From: Hoylesella timonensis 4401737 = DSM 22865 = JCM 15640
Lineage (GTDB): Bacteria > Bacteroidota > Bacteroidia > Bacteroidales > Bacteroidaceae
Direction of reading: 5' to 3'
NCBI RefSeq assembly: GCF_000455445.1
Contig: NZ_HG417098.1
Location: 18,792 to 53,043, forward strand
DNA length: 34,252 nucleotides
Shown here: piece by piece, positions 14,176 to 23,900 of the stretch
Position numbering within the stretch: position 1 is the stretch's first letter
Layout of the letters: every line of letters starts with the position of its first letter
Notes under the pieces: generated by a model
The model's database searches: none
What the model saw: only the letters and a program-made list of their open reading frames with translations
What the model was told of the DNA's origin: nothing
Made by a program: the position numbers and the translations under genes

Positions 14176-15242
14176 ATCATGAGGTCCTGCTCATCAAACA
14201 CACGCATGGACAGTGCGCCATCGGGATAGGTCGTGCCTGTCTGGTTGCCGCGTCCGTCATAGTGCCAGCCTGTAATGCGCCCCTCGGGGTCTATTTCCCG
14301 GTAGGGCTCCATCTCCTCGGTATAGTCATAGCGGGTCGTGTTGCCAAGGGCATCGGTGACGGAGCGGACAAGCTGATTGGCATCGTAGCGGTATGTACTC
14401 TCCGCACCACAGGCGTCACGGACGGTGTTGTAGCCTTGCTCTGGGAAATAGGAGATCCAACCTTCTTGGTCACCGTCGGCTCCGCGTGTATGGACGCAGC
14501 GTCCCTCTTTATCGTATTCCCAACAGAACGTGTACCCGTTACGGTCGGTCTTCGCTACCATACGGTGATCCTCGTAGCGGATTCCCGTCGTCTGCCCCAA
14601 AGCATCGGTAATGCCTACCATGTTGCCCTGTCCGTCATAGGAATAGCGAACAAGCTGCTCGGAACTTCCGTCCGGCATCCTCAGGTGGAGGCTCTCAATG
14701 AATCCCGCATCCGTATGTCGGACTGTGACCCGGCGACCGCAGGCATCGGTGAGTGTCGCAAGCACGCCATTCTCATAGGAAAGGCGGATGCTCCTGCCAT
14801 CCAAGTCGGTAACAGAAGTCAACAGATAGGAGTTGGCGAAACGATTGAAATACTCAAAATTATAGAACAATCTCTTCTCTAAATCATATACCTCATATCC
14901 ATTTGGATGTTTACGAAGTTCTAATCTGTTGACCCGACAGAAATCAACTTCACCTTCTTCTACATAGTCAAAACCACATATTCTTCCATCCGCAAGTAGC
15001 GACCCAATACATTGTGCTATTGGATATAGGAAGAGTCTCATATCTGCAAGACTATGGACACCAATACCAAAAGCTCCCTTAAAATTGCTGTCGGAATGGT
15101 ACACACGTTTCCACTCCAAAGGCAAAGCCCCCGGAAAGGAAAAGTCCATTCCTTCATACAGTACTGAGCCTGTAATAAGATTTACCGGCTCAAAACCATA
15201 AAAAGATAACTCTTTTTTTAGACTACGTGTGAAGTGGAGCAT
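14160..15242 (-). pseudogene. Rhs protein N-terminal region, 3' truncated at IS30 remnant
   Basis: A 360-aa frame starting MLHFTRSLKKELSFYGFEPV and NLITGSVLYEGMDFSFPG (DUF6531-type), followed by many YD/Rhs repeats: GRSIRLSYENGVLATLTDAC, YSYDGQGNMVGITDALGQTT, WEYDKEGRCVH, YRYDANQLVRSVTDALGNTT. Such repeats build the hollow shell that encloses the toxin. There is no PAAR domain before it and no toxin after it: the frame ends within the IS30 junction (DLMILHYH). It starts 25 bp after the Tdi1-like gene at 15268. The first ~260 bp are shared with 11961-12220. This repeat-rich part is visibly more GC-rich than its AT-rich neighbours. Confidence 0.85.
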
Positions 15243-15267
15243 AACAGTTCTTTAGAACAAAATTATC

Positions 15268-15879
15268 TTATTCTTCTAAATCTATGATTTTCCCTACAGC
15301 CTGTCCGATAATGTCGATATAGGTCTTGGCATCTACAACTTGTAAGTTCTTATTAGAAACTTTCCCTCCTAAGGCCAATGCTGGAACATAACCGTAGCAC
15401 TGACCATATTCTAACGTTGGTAATTTGTCTTTAATATCTAAATAGGGTTTGGAGTCGAAAAAGTTTTTTCCATATATACCATAATCATCTCCAAGTAGTA
15501 TGTCGAAAACAAAATCTATCTCTCCAATTACACGGCTCTTGCATTTTCTTACATCGATTTGTTTAACTCTGTTTCCTTCGTTAGGTGCAATCGTCCAGTT
15601 TTTATTTCCTTCCCAAATTAATAAATCACCCATTGCTGTAATTGCAAATACTATAGAAGGCTCTAATAGTTTGTCGATATACTTAAAAACAAAATCATAA
15701 TCGTCTGGGTTTACTAATTGTATAAAGCCATTCTCATAAATGCCATACCCCATAATATTCCAAATGTTCAACAACTCATCTGGAAGTTTTCCTTTATATT
15801 TATTGATGGTTTCGATAGAAACATCACTATATTTAACATAGTTATTTTGGTTCCTTTCTTCAAATGTTAATCGTGCCAT
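15268..15879 (-). CDS. Tdi1-like immunity protein (GAD-like plus DUF1851), second copy
   Basis: A 203-aa soluble protein with a GAD-like N-terminal part (INKYKGKLPDELLNIWNIMG, IYENGFIQLVNPDDYDF) and a DUF1851 part (AITAMGDLLIWEG, YGQCYGYVPALALGGKVSNK). The last ~45 residues are nearly the same as in 12245-12871, while the middle (residues ~105-145) diverges. It lies 25 bp downstream of a PoNi gene, with no Ntox15 toxin beside it, so it is an orphan immunity gene stacked in an immunity island. Confidence 0.75.
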   Translation of the reverse strand: MARLTFEERNQNNYVKYSDVSIETINKYKGKLPDELLNIWNIMGYGIYENGFIQLVNPDDYDFVFKYIDKLLEPSIVFAITAMGDLLIWEGNKNWTIAPNEGNRVKQIDVRKCKSRVIGEIDFVFDILLGDDYGIYGKNFFDSKPYLDIKDKLPTLEYGQCYGYVPALALGGKVSNKNLQVVDAKTYIDIIGQAVGKIIDLEE

Positions 15880-16438
15880 ATATTATGATATTACAGAAAT
15901 AAACTTACTCCATACAATGTACCATATCATAAGGATAATAAGGCAACCCTTGTAAGGAGGAATCGTCTAAGCCTAGTATTTTCACCAAAGCACCACTTTC
16001 AAAACTCCAATAGCCAAAATGAACACCCCATTTGCTTTTATGATCATTATACCAGCCACTATCAGAATGCCCCTTATACCATTCCTTTTTAAGGTATTTT
16101 TGGAGCCGTTCTACAGCCTTTTCCTTATTAGTTTTCGCAAGCTCTATCACTTCGATGAGTCCTGCATAGGGAGTAGTCCAAAGAAGTTTTTCTGATGCGT
16201 AATCCTGTGTATTGTTAACTAAGAAGCTAAAAAGTTTGTCTTTAACCGAATGTTCTTTTAGGAGTATTGATAGTTGTTGTAATTCTTTATGGCATTCAAG
16301 CATAACTCCTATAGATAGATACCATAACATTGTTACATAACCAGCATCAGTATTCCATCCTTTCTTCAAGAATTGTACTCCTTGAAGGTAGTCCGGAATT
16401 AGTTCCAATACAGGATAACCTACTGAATATTTGGAAAT
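15877..16438. repeat. Long direct repeat, copy B (PoNi 3' part)
   Basis: Partner of 10473-11034 in the same orientation. The two differ at only scattered bases by eye, which points to recent duplication or gene conversion. Confidence 0.85.
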
Positions 16439-16612
16439 TAGTATTTGATATGCATTTCTTAAAATAATATCAAAATGAGAGAGTTCTTGTTTAGAATCCC
16501 ATGTTGTTCCAGTACACTGATACTCATGGAGATCCTCTTCTACGAAAGAGGTCTTTTTTTGTATCAATTCCTTATACCGAATTTCGGTATTTAAATTATC
16601 ACGCAATTTCAT
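15905..16612 (-). CDS. PoNi-type immunity protein (DUF1910/DUF1911), second copy
   Basis: A 235-aa protein with the same PoNi_C end as 10501-11208 (HFGYWSFESGALVKILGLDD). The N-terminal ~60 residues are distinct (MKLRDNLNTEIRYKELIQKK). It starts 23 bp after the PoNe-like toxin tail at 16636, giving the expected toxin-immunity order. The toxin's 5' part has been removed at the IS4 element, so this immunity gene also appears orphaned. Confidence 0.8.
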   Translation of the reverse strand: MKLRDNLNTEIRYKELIQKKTSFVEEDLHEYQCTGTTWDSKQELSHFDIILRNAYQILISKYSVGYPVLELIPDYLQGVQFLKKGWNTDAGYVTMLWYLSIGVMLECHKELQQLSILLKEHSVKDKLFSFLVNNTQDYASEKLLWTTPYAGLIEVIELAKTNKEKAVERLQKYLKKEWYKGHSDSGWYNDHKSKWGVHFGYWSFESGALVKILGLDDSSLQGLPYYPYDMVHCME

Positions 16613-16635
16613 ACTGTTTTCTTATTTGATTTTTA

Positions 16636-16907
16636 TTATGGCCAAGAACTAATAATTTCTCCTGCCGAATTTAATTTGTTTGTAATAACGTTTCCTTTTT
16701 CATCTATTCTACTAATAACTTTATCTACATTACCCTTAGACATTGCTTTTTGAATCTCTCTAGCCTTATCTTCTCCGACCTGACTTTCAAGTGTGTCATT
16801 TACCCAACTATCAGACATTTGTTTGCCACTTTTAGTGCTACCAAGTTGAGATGTTCCATATTTGGCTTCATCAATAACATAAGAGGGAGGTGGTGTTGTA
16901 TTTTCGT
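16636..16907 (-). pseudogene. PoNe-type DNase toxin tail, 5' end cut by IS4 element
   Basis: The frame is open from the IS boundary to the stop at 16636 (about 90 codons): PSYVIDEAKYGTSQLGSTKS, then GKQMSDSWV and GEDKAREIQKAM. The E-x-K of DEAKYG with a downstream GKQMSDSW is the core motif of PoNe and related REase-fold toxins. The catalytic Asp and other residues that lie upstream in the family are lost with the IS insertion. The downstream PoNi gene confirms the family. Confidence 0.75.
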
Positions 16908-16949
16908 ATTATTGCTGTCCGGTAAAACTCAAAAGAGCATAAATGTCCT

Positions 16950-16991
16950 CCCCGAAGCCCAGTAAAATTGGACTTCGGGGTTTATTTTTTC
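16950..16991 (+). terminator. Terminator-like hairpin inside the IS4 left end
   Basis: CCCCGAAG (16950-16957) pairs with CTTCGGGG (16973-16980), with two further pairs across a mismatch, followed by TTTATTTTTT. As read on the plus strand it would stop outside transcription from entering the IS antisense to its transposase. Confidence 0.55.
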
Positions 16992-17006
16992 AAAAGTAAG
17001 CCCCTC

Positions 17007-18242
17007 TTAATCGAAAAGACTTGGTTCTGGCGGCGCTTTTTGCATCTCCTTTGCAAGGAAATCATTCCAAGTTTTTTCGGGATTTTCCATAAATGCGATA
17101 AAATCGACGTAGTACATAAGCATAAGCCGTACCATGGTAACAACTTGCGAAAATGCACAATGCCTCTTGATGCTTCTCGACAGAACCGTTATCAGCAGAT
17201 TGGCTATCAGAACAACCCATGTCTGTATTTGTATGGCGTTGACGCTGTCCCCATAGAAGAAATGAAGCGGGAAGTTCTGTTTAAGCTGTTTGTACAACGA
17301 CTCGATAGCCCATCTTAGGCGGTAGATTTCAGCAATGTCCTCAACAGTAAAGTCAAAGTTGTTGGTCAATAGTACAACAGGTCTCTTTGTCTCGTAAAAT
17401 ATTTCCACCCTTCGTGCCTCGTGGGTGAGTTCTCCTCTTGTAAAAAGCACTTTCTGATCAATATGCGTTACGAGGCCCTCTGCATTGACATACGTAACGG
17501 ATTTAAGTACCTCATACTTAAGTTTTTTCTTCATTTTGATCACGTAGCAAACGCCCTCTTCTGTAAGACGTTGGAATTGCGCGACATCGACATAACCACG
17601 GTCCATTGCTAAAGTGGAGTCTTTGGGCAGATGCACCTCTTTGAGCAGGTAATGGTCGTGTTTTGCAGCTGAAGTGAGTTGCACCACCATTGGCACGCCG
17701 ACATGATACTTCATTACCGTATGCACTTTCATACCGCCTTTCTTCTTGCCTGATTTTGGATGCCGCCCGACACCTTTGAGTATGTTGTCAAAGAGCGTTA
17801 TAGTGGTAGAATCCATCATGTAAAGCAACTTCTCCCAGTCTTTAGGCTCGTGTGTCTGCCCCTTATAGCACTTGGAAGGGCGGCTGTCCGCTAAAAATTT
17901 GGCATACTTCTCCAAAAGATACGCATAAACACTTGCAAAGAACTCCTGAGGGCGGCGTATATTGGCCTCAGCAAGCGTGCTGCGACGAACCAAATAGCTC
18001 ATTCCGAGGTGTCTGAGCTTGTGAGCCTCAGCCTTCATGCCTATCTCAAGTTCGCGCAGAGAATCAAAGTGTTTGAGGATGCCGAACAACATTACGACAA
18101 GATGTTGGTAACCGTCAAAACGCTTCACATAAGCCTCGTTTCCTTTCGTTTCGTGGCTTATTTGAAGAATTTTCTCCTTGTCTAGTAACTTTAATACTTG
18201 ACTATAGACCGGCTGTCCGGTAAAATGACTATCTTTGCTCAT
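17007..18242 (-). CDS. IS4-family transposase
   Basis: A 411-aa full-length DDE transposase. An N-terminal DUF4372-like part (QHLVVMLFGILKHFDSLREL) is followed by the catalytic core: MMDSTTITLFDNIL (first Asp), TLAMDRGYVDVAQF (second Asp) and the exact IS4 signature Y-(2)-R-(3)-E-(6)-K in YRLRWAIESLYKQLK (Glu). No frame damage is visible, so the element may be active. The ATG at 18242 is the first Met in a region following the right inverted repeat. Confidence 0.9.
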   Translation of the reverse strand: MSKDSHFTGQPVYSQVLKLLDKEKILQISHETKGNEAYVKRFDGYQHLVVMLFGILKHFDSLRELEIGMKAEAHKLRHLGMSYLVRRSTLAEANIRRPQEFFASVYAYLLEKYAKFLADSRPSKCYKGQTHEPKDWEKLLYMMDSTTITLFDNILKGVGRHPKSGKKKGGMKVHTVMKYHVGVPMVVQLTSAAKHDHYLLKEVHLPKDSTLAMDRGYVDVAQFQRLTEEGVCYVIKMKKKLKYEVLKSVTYVNAEGLVTHIDQKVLFTRGELTHEARRVEIFYETKRPVVLLTNNFDFTVEDIAEIYRLRWAIESLYKQLKQNFPLHFFYGDSVNAIQIQTWVVLIANLLITVLSRSIKRHCAFSQVVTMVRLMLMYYVDFIAFMENPEKTWNDFLAKEMQKAPPEPSLFD

Positions 18243-18477
18243 GGTTATGTTTTATTTTAGTAAAAACAAAGATAACCAAAAGGGCTGATACCTCGTGAGA
18301 AGTGTCAGCCCTAAATTATTTTGTTTAATAAAGTTTTACCGGACAGCAATAATATCAAGGAAAACGAATAAGTTAGATGTGATAAGAATATTATTGGAAC
18401 CTCTAAAACCATGTGCAAGAATACGATCTGAAGTCCAAGATCTTCCTAAGAGAGGATGACAGCAACTTTATATACAA

Positions 18478-18547
18478 AAAATACCCAATAATAGGTATTG
18501 CGTGATGTTTTTGAACATTGTAATTTTGCATCCGAAAATACCCAATA
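18478..18547 (+). promoter_or_regulatory. 13-bp direct repeats flanking the operon promoter (candidate operator)
   Basis: AAAATACCCAATA occurs at 18478-18490 and again at 18535-18547, 57 bp apart, one on each side of the predicted promoter. The first copy is also one arm of an inverted repeat AATACC-(8)-GGTATT (18480-18499) that touches the -33 element. This arrangement would suit a repressor or looped regulator of the receptor operon. The binding protein is unknown; it does not look like a Fur box. Confidence 0.5.
18498..18528 (+). promoter_or_regulatory. Bacteroidetes-type promoter of the TonB-receptor operon
   Basis: TTG at 18498-18500, a 20-bp spacer, then TAATTTTG at 18521-18528. This matches the Bacteroidetes sigma-ABfr pattern TTG-(19 to 21)-TAnnTTTG. 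The first ATG of the operon lies about 100 bp downstream, leaving room for an untranslated leader. Confidence 0.6.
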
Positions 18548-18630
18548 TAAGAAATAAATCTCACATATCATTTATATACAGGTATTTGAAGAGGAAAATT
18601 AGTATAATAAAAGTTTAGATTTATCCCCAC

Positions 18631-20883
18631 ATGTATGTTAAAATAAAAATGCTGTCTCTGCTTGTCACACTGACTCCATGGATTGGGTATGCCCAAAAAG
18701 ACGAAGGCACACCTAAAACGTCTAATGCCATGACCGACTCTTTACATCAGATCAACGAAGTAGTAGTAAGAGCCAACCAGATGTTAGGCAGTCAGTTTGA
18801 AGCACGTAACCGTACTGGTTCGGCTTATTACCTTTCACCCAAAGAATTGGGCAAATTTGATTATACCGATATAAATCGTATGCTGAAGAGTGTACCTGGC
18901 GTAAATATTTATGAAGAAGATGGTTTTGGATTGCGCCCCAATATCAGTTTACGCGGAACACAAGCTGAGCGTAGTGAACGGATCACGCTAATGGAAGATG
19001 GCATATTGGCTGCTCCTGCACCATACGCAGCCCCTGCAGCCTATTACTTTCCTAATGCGGCACGTATGTATGCCATAGAGGTTTTAAAAGGTAGCAGTCA
19101 GATACAATATGGGCCATTTACAACAGGAGGTGCCATCAACTTGGTATCAACCCCCATTCCACAGGACCGATTAATAAAGTGTAGCATGTCGGCAGGTAGT
19201 TTTGGTAGTCTAAAACTACAAACGGCTATAGGTAAAAGCTTTAAGCATACAGGCTTTCTCATAGAATATTTGCGCTATCAGGCTCGCGGTTTCAGACATG
19301 ATGACCCCGACGAGCGTACAGGATTTAAGCGCAATGACGTAATAGCTAAGTGGATGGTACGCACAAACAAAGAAGATGACATAAATCACAGATTAGAACT
19401 AAAGTATGGATTTGCTAACGAAACTTCCGACGAAACATATCTTGGGCTTACCGATCAGGACTTTGCCGTTAAACCATATTTTAGATATGCAGGAGCGCAA
19501 AAAGATAATTTGGTGACACGCCACTCCCAGTTTTCTGCCACATACATCATGAAAGGTGTTCGCTCATGGGATATAACCACGCAAGCCTATTACAATTATT
19601 TTTTCAGAAACTGGTACAAGCTTAACGAGGTGCGTACAGGCTACACCAAGGCTGAACGCCGTTCGATAGGCGATGTACTTGCCGACCCTATTACCAACCA
19701 ATCGTACTTCGATATTGTTTCAGGTAAGGTAAACTATATAGGAGAGGCACTAATGCTGCGTGCTAACCACCGTAAGTACCATTCGCGTGGTATTCAGATA
19801 AAAGGGGAATATAAAACAATGCTATACGGTGGATACTTCACTGCAGAGGCTGGCATGCGTTACCATGCCGACAGCGAGGATCGCTACCAGCAAGACGATG
19901 GATACTCTATGAATAATGGTCGCATGGAGCTTTTCTTAAGAGGACTCCCAGGCAGTCAGGCCAACCGCATTACTACAGCGCATGCCTTATCGGCTTATAC
20001 TTTGGCAAAATGGGCAAAAGGAATGTTTACCTTTACCGCAGGAGTGCGTTATGAAGATGTAAAGCTATTAAATCGCGATTATACTAAAGCTGATTGGCGA
20101 CGTACGGGTATGGTGCGTATAGAAGTGCCAAATAGCGCAAGAGCAATGATGCCAGGAATAGGGATCAACTTTAAGTTAATGCCCCAGTTGTCATTATTCT
20201 CAGGAATACATAAAGGTTTTGCACCGCCCAGTGCCTCCCTTGGACAAAAAGCCGAGAGCAGTATCAATATAGAGGCTGGTTTGCGCTATGCTAATCAATG
20301 GTTCAAAGGAGAGCTGATAGGTTTCAACAACAACTATTCAAACATGTTGGGCAGCGACCTTGCCGCACAAGGCGGATTAGGCACCTTAGACCAGTTTAAT
20401 GTAGGACGGGCATTGGTACGAGGTGTAGAACTGCTTTTACAATGCCAGCCATTACCTACCCATTGGAAAATCCAACTTCCCATGCAGCTATCTTATACCT
20501 TTACAGATACAAAGATGAAAAACTCATTTACAAGCGCATCATGGGGACATGTTTTATATGGCGATGAAATCCCTTATATCTTTCGCCATGCACTTAACAG
20601 TCAGATAGGTGTGGAAAGCAAATGGGCTGACATAAACTTAAACATGCGATACAATGGCGACATGCGTACGGTTCCGGGACAAGGCAAGATAGCTCAACGC
20701 GAAAAAATTCCAGCTAACTTTATTATAGATGTTACCACCAAGGTACATGTAATTAAAAATGTAGACCTTACTATGAATATTGTTAACCTTACCAACAAAG
20801 TGTATATGGTTTCACGGCACCCATCTGGTGTCAGAGCAGGCTTACCTTTTGGCATTTATGGAGGGATACAGTGGAAACTTTGA
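18631..20883 (+). CDS. FecA-like TonB-dependent outer-membrane receptor
   Basis: A 750-aa protein with signal peptide (cleavage near GYA-QKD), a TonB box-like segment INEVVVRA (residues ~42-49) and a plug domain with the FecA-type run PNISLRGTQAERSERITLME, APYAAPAAYYFPNA, EVLKGSSQIQYGPFTTGGAI. The rest is a 22-strand barrel ending with a C-terminal aromatic-rich strand (FGIYGGIQWKL). Relatives import ferric-chelate or other metal complexes through energy from TonB-ExbBD. It lacks the N-terminal carboxypeptidase-like domain of SusC proteins and the signalling domain of FecA. It leads the operon, 30 bp ahead of susC. An alternative start is Met7 (18649). The actual ligand cannot be read from the sequence. 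Confidence 0.85.
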   Translation: MYVKIKMLSLLVTLTPWIGYAQKDEGTPKTSNAMTDSLHQINEVVVRANQMLGSQFEARNRTGSAYYLSPKELGKFDYTDINRMLKSVPGVNIYEEDGFGLRPNISLRGTQAERSERITLMEDGILAAPAPYAAPAAYYFPNAARMYAIEVLKGSSQIQYGPFTTGGAINLVSTPIPQDRLIKCSMSAGSFGSLKLQTAIGKSFKHTGFLIEYLRYQARGFRHDDPDERTGFKRNDVIAKWMVRTNKEDDINHRLELKYGFANETSDETYLGLTDQDFAVKPYFRYAGAQKDNLVTRHSQFSATYIMKGVRSWDITTQAYYNYFFRNWYKLNEVRTGYTKAERRSIGDVLADPITNQSYFDIVSGKVNYIGEALMLRANHRKYHSRGIQIKGEYKTMLYGGYFTAEAGMRYHADSEDRYQQDDGYSMNNGRMELFLRGLPGSQANRITTAHALSAYTLAKWAKGMFTFTAGVRYEDVKLLNRDYTKADWRRTGMVRIEVPNSARAMMPGIGINFKLMPQLSLFSGIHKGFAPPSASLGQKAESSINIEAGLRYANQWFKGELIGFNNNYSNMLGSDLAAQGGLGTLDQFNVGRALVRGVELLLQCQPLPTHWKIQLPMQLSYTFTDTKMKNSFTSASWGHVLYGDEIPYIFRHALNSQIGVESKWADINLNMRYNGDMRTVPGQGKIAQREKIPANFIIDVTTKVHVIKNVDLTMNIVNLTNKVYMVSRHPSGVRAGLPFGIYGGIQWKL

Positions 20884-20913
20884 TAAAATGGCATATCGCT
20901 AATAATATATAAT

Positions 20914-23900
20914 ATGAAAATGAGAAAATCTGTATATATACAATCCATAGCTATCAAAAGAATACTATGCCTATTGATCATGCTATACACTTTACCAAGG
21001 CTCATGGCACAAGAAAATGGGTGGGTAACAGGCTCTGTTACAGATACAGAAGGCGAACCCATTGTAGGGGCAGTTGTTGGTATTGTAGAAAACAAGCAAA
21101 AGACGGTTACGGACATAGATGGGAATTTTAAGATAGAGGGCACCGAGGGGCAAACCATTACTGTCTCGTTTATAGGCATGCATAACTATAGGGGAAGTAT
21201 TAAGGCAACATATTTAAAAATAGTGTTGCAGAGTAATAGCAGCATGATTGATGAAGTTGTCGTAACAGGATACCAAAACATTAGAAACCGTGTTTACACG
21301 GGTGCTGCCACAGCAGTGAAGATGACCGACATCAAACTCGAGGGTATTGGCGATGTCTCGCGCATGTTGGAGGGTCGCGTGCCTGGATTGTCGATTCAAA
21401 ACATATCCGGAACATTTGGCGCTGCACCACGCATCAATATTCGTGGGGGTGCTTCCATCATGGGAAATGTTCAGCCATTGTGGGTAATCGATGGTGCTGT
21501 TTACGAGGACATGGTACATGTTTCTCCTGAAGCCTTGGCGTCTGGTGATGCCGTTACGCTCATTAGTTCAGCAGTAGCTGGGCTTAATCCTGCTGACATA
21601 CAAGACATTCAAGTACTAAAAGATGCCTCAGCCACATCAGTATACGGCGCACGAGCTGCCAATGGCGTTATTGTCATTACGACAAAAAGTGGTAAAAGGG
21701 AAACCCCATTGCATATTAATTATACAACAGAAAACACATGGCGCCCACGTCCAGATTACAGTCACTTCGACTTGCTGAACTCTCAAGAGACGATGGCTCT
21801 GTATCAGGAAATGCAAGAAAAAGGATATTTTGATCCAGCTACATCGTTATATGGACGTAGAGGCGGGGTTTATCATCAAATGTACAAACAGCTCACCACT
21901 TATGATGACATATCACACAACTGGATGTTGCCAAATACTTATGAAGCCCGACAAAACTTCTTACGACAAAGAGAATATGCCAATACGGATTGGTTTAGGC
22001 TTTTGTTTGCAAACAACCTGATGACAAACCATACAGTAAGTTTGTCAGCAGGTGGGAAGAATGTAGCATCTTATGCCTCAATAGGCTATTATCACGATGC
22101 TGGTTGGACTATTGCCGATCAGGTGCAACGACTGACAACCAGCATTAAGAACACATTTTACATCACCAACCGCCTTACTGCCAAATTATCGTTACAGGCC
22201 AATATGCGCATGCAAAATGCGCCAGGCACCTTGCCACAGAAAAAGAACACCATATCGGGAGCATTTGAACGTGATTTTGACATCAACCCGTTTGCATACG
22301 CTTTAGGAACAAGCCGAACGCTTCGCCCCTATGATGAGCATGGGCAACGCGAATATTATCGTAACAACTGGGCTCCTTTTAACATATTGAACGAGTATGA
22401 TAACAATCAATTAAAAATACAGGTGGTCGACTTTAAGTTGCAAACCGAAGCGACCTATAAGTTTACTGATGCTCTTAACCTTAAAGCAATGTTTTCATAC
22501 AGAAGAGCACATACAAGCAGACGACATGAAATAGGTGAAAATTCCAACATGATAGGAGCTTACCGTGCTTGTGAAACACCATGGGTAGCAAAACAAAATA
22601 TATACCTTGTAAAAGACATCTATCATCCAGAACTCCTGCCTAAACCTGGCATACAACAAGGTGGCGTACTTTTCCTAAACAATGCCAACATGCAAAGTAT
22701 GCTGGCACGCATAGCTGTTGATTACGACAAGCAAATAGGAGCACATGACCTGAAAGGATTTGCTTTTGGTGAAATAAGGACTCTGCAGCAAACTACAAAT
22801 TCTTTTCAGGGATATGGTATTAGTTATCAACGCGGTAATGAGGTGCAAAGCGCACCTGGTATTTTTGAGAAAATGTTTCAAGAAAACACCCCTTACTTTG
22901 CATTGCGTAATAGAAATGAAAGAGGCATAACGTTCTCAGGCAATGCCACCTATGGCTATCAGGGCAAGTACATTTTTAATACAGTGGTGAATATTGAAGG
23001 CTCTAACGCCGCAGGAAAGGGATCTACTGCTTTATGGTTGTCAACATGGAATGTTGGAGCCAAATGGAACGTGGATAAGGAGAATTTTATGCAAGGTAAT
23101 GATGTCATTTCAAAATTGGCATTTCGTATAAGTTATGGATTAACAGCCAAAATGAACGAAACGGCAGCTAATGCATCGGCTATCTACAGAGGTGGTATAG
23201 TCCATAGGTTAAATCTAAATGACAGAGAAAACAAATTAAATTTGCTTTCGTTGGAAAACAGAGATCTTACCTGGGAAAAAATGTACGAGCTGAATGTTGG
23301 TGCAGAGGTGGCGTTTCTAAAAAATCGCATTTCGGCCACAGTAGATGTATACCAGCGCAACACATTCGATTTGATAGACTTGGTGCGCACATCTGGAGTT
23401 GGCGGACAATATTATAAATACGCCAACTTTGGCGACATGGTTGCTCGTGGTATTGAATTCGGATTGCATACCATCAACGTGAATACCAATGCATGGAAAT
23501 GGACAACAGATCTTACATTCAGTGCCGTTCATCAACAAATAACCCGCATGCTCAATTCACCAAACGCATTTGACATGGTGGCAGGTAGAGGTCGTGGCAA
23601 CGTTGTTGGTTATCCTAAAGGCTCGCTGTTCTCGTTTAATTTCCAACGATTGGACAAAAATGGGCTACCAAACTTTAATTTTGGACGATATCCATTACCA
23701 CAAAACGAGTTGAAAGATATCGTGGGAGCTGACTTCAACGATACACAATACACTAAAACTTATTTATTGTATCACGGTCCTATTGAGCCTAATATAATGG
23801 GCGGACTGGCAAATACCGTGAAATGGCGCAACTGGGAATTTTCTTGCTTCATAACCATGCAGGCAGGCAACAAGATTAGGCTAAATCCAACATTTGACAC

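Larger units (their letters stand above)
16908..18354 (-). mobile_element. IS4-family insertion sequence
   Basis: About 1.45 kb bounded by a perfect 23-bp inverted repeat (TATTATTGCTGTCCGGTAAAAC plus T at 16908-16930; complement at 18332-18354). The outermost bases may be target DNA, so the exact ends are uncertain and I see no longer target duplication. It contains one intact transposase gene on the minus strand and a terminator-like hairpin inside the left end. It separates the toxin array from the TonB-receptor operon. Confidence 0.85.

Noticed and set aside
14112..14882. 256-aa plus-strand frame opposite the Rhs repeats
   Set aside because: It is antisense to the well-supported Rhs frame and arises from its GC-rich codon pattern.
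18361..18480. Minus-strand frame after the IS4 element (TSDRILAHGFRGSNNILI)
   Set aside because: About 40 codons, no start, not Rhs or PoNe, and no family recognised; it may be chance.
18478..18547. Fur box
   Set aside because: The repeats AAAATACCCAATA do not fit the GATAAT-type Fur pattern, so iron control cannot be claimed from them.
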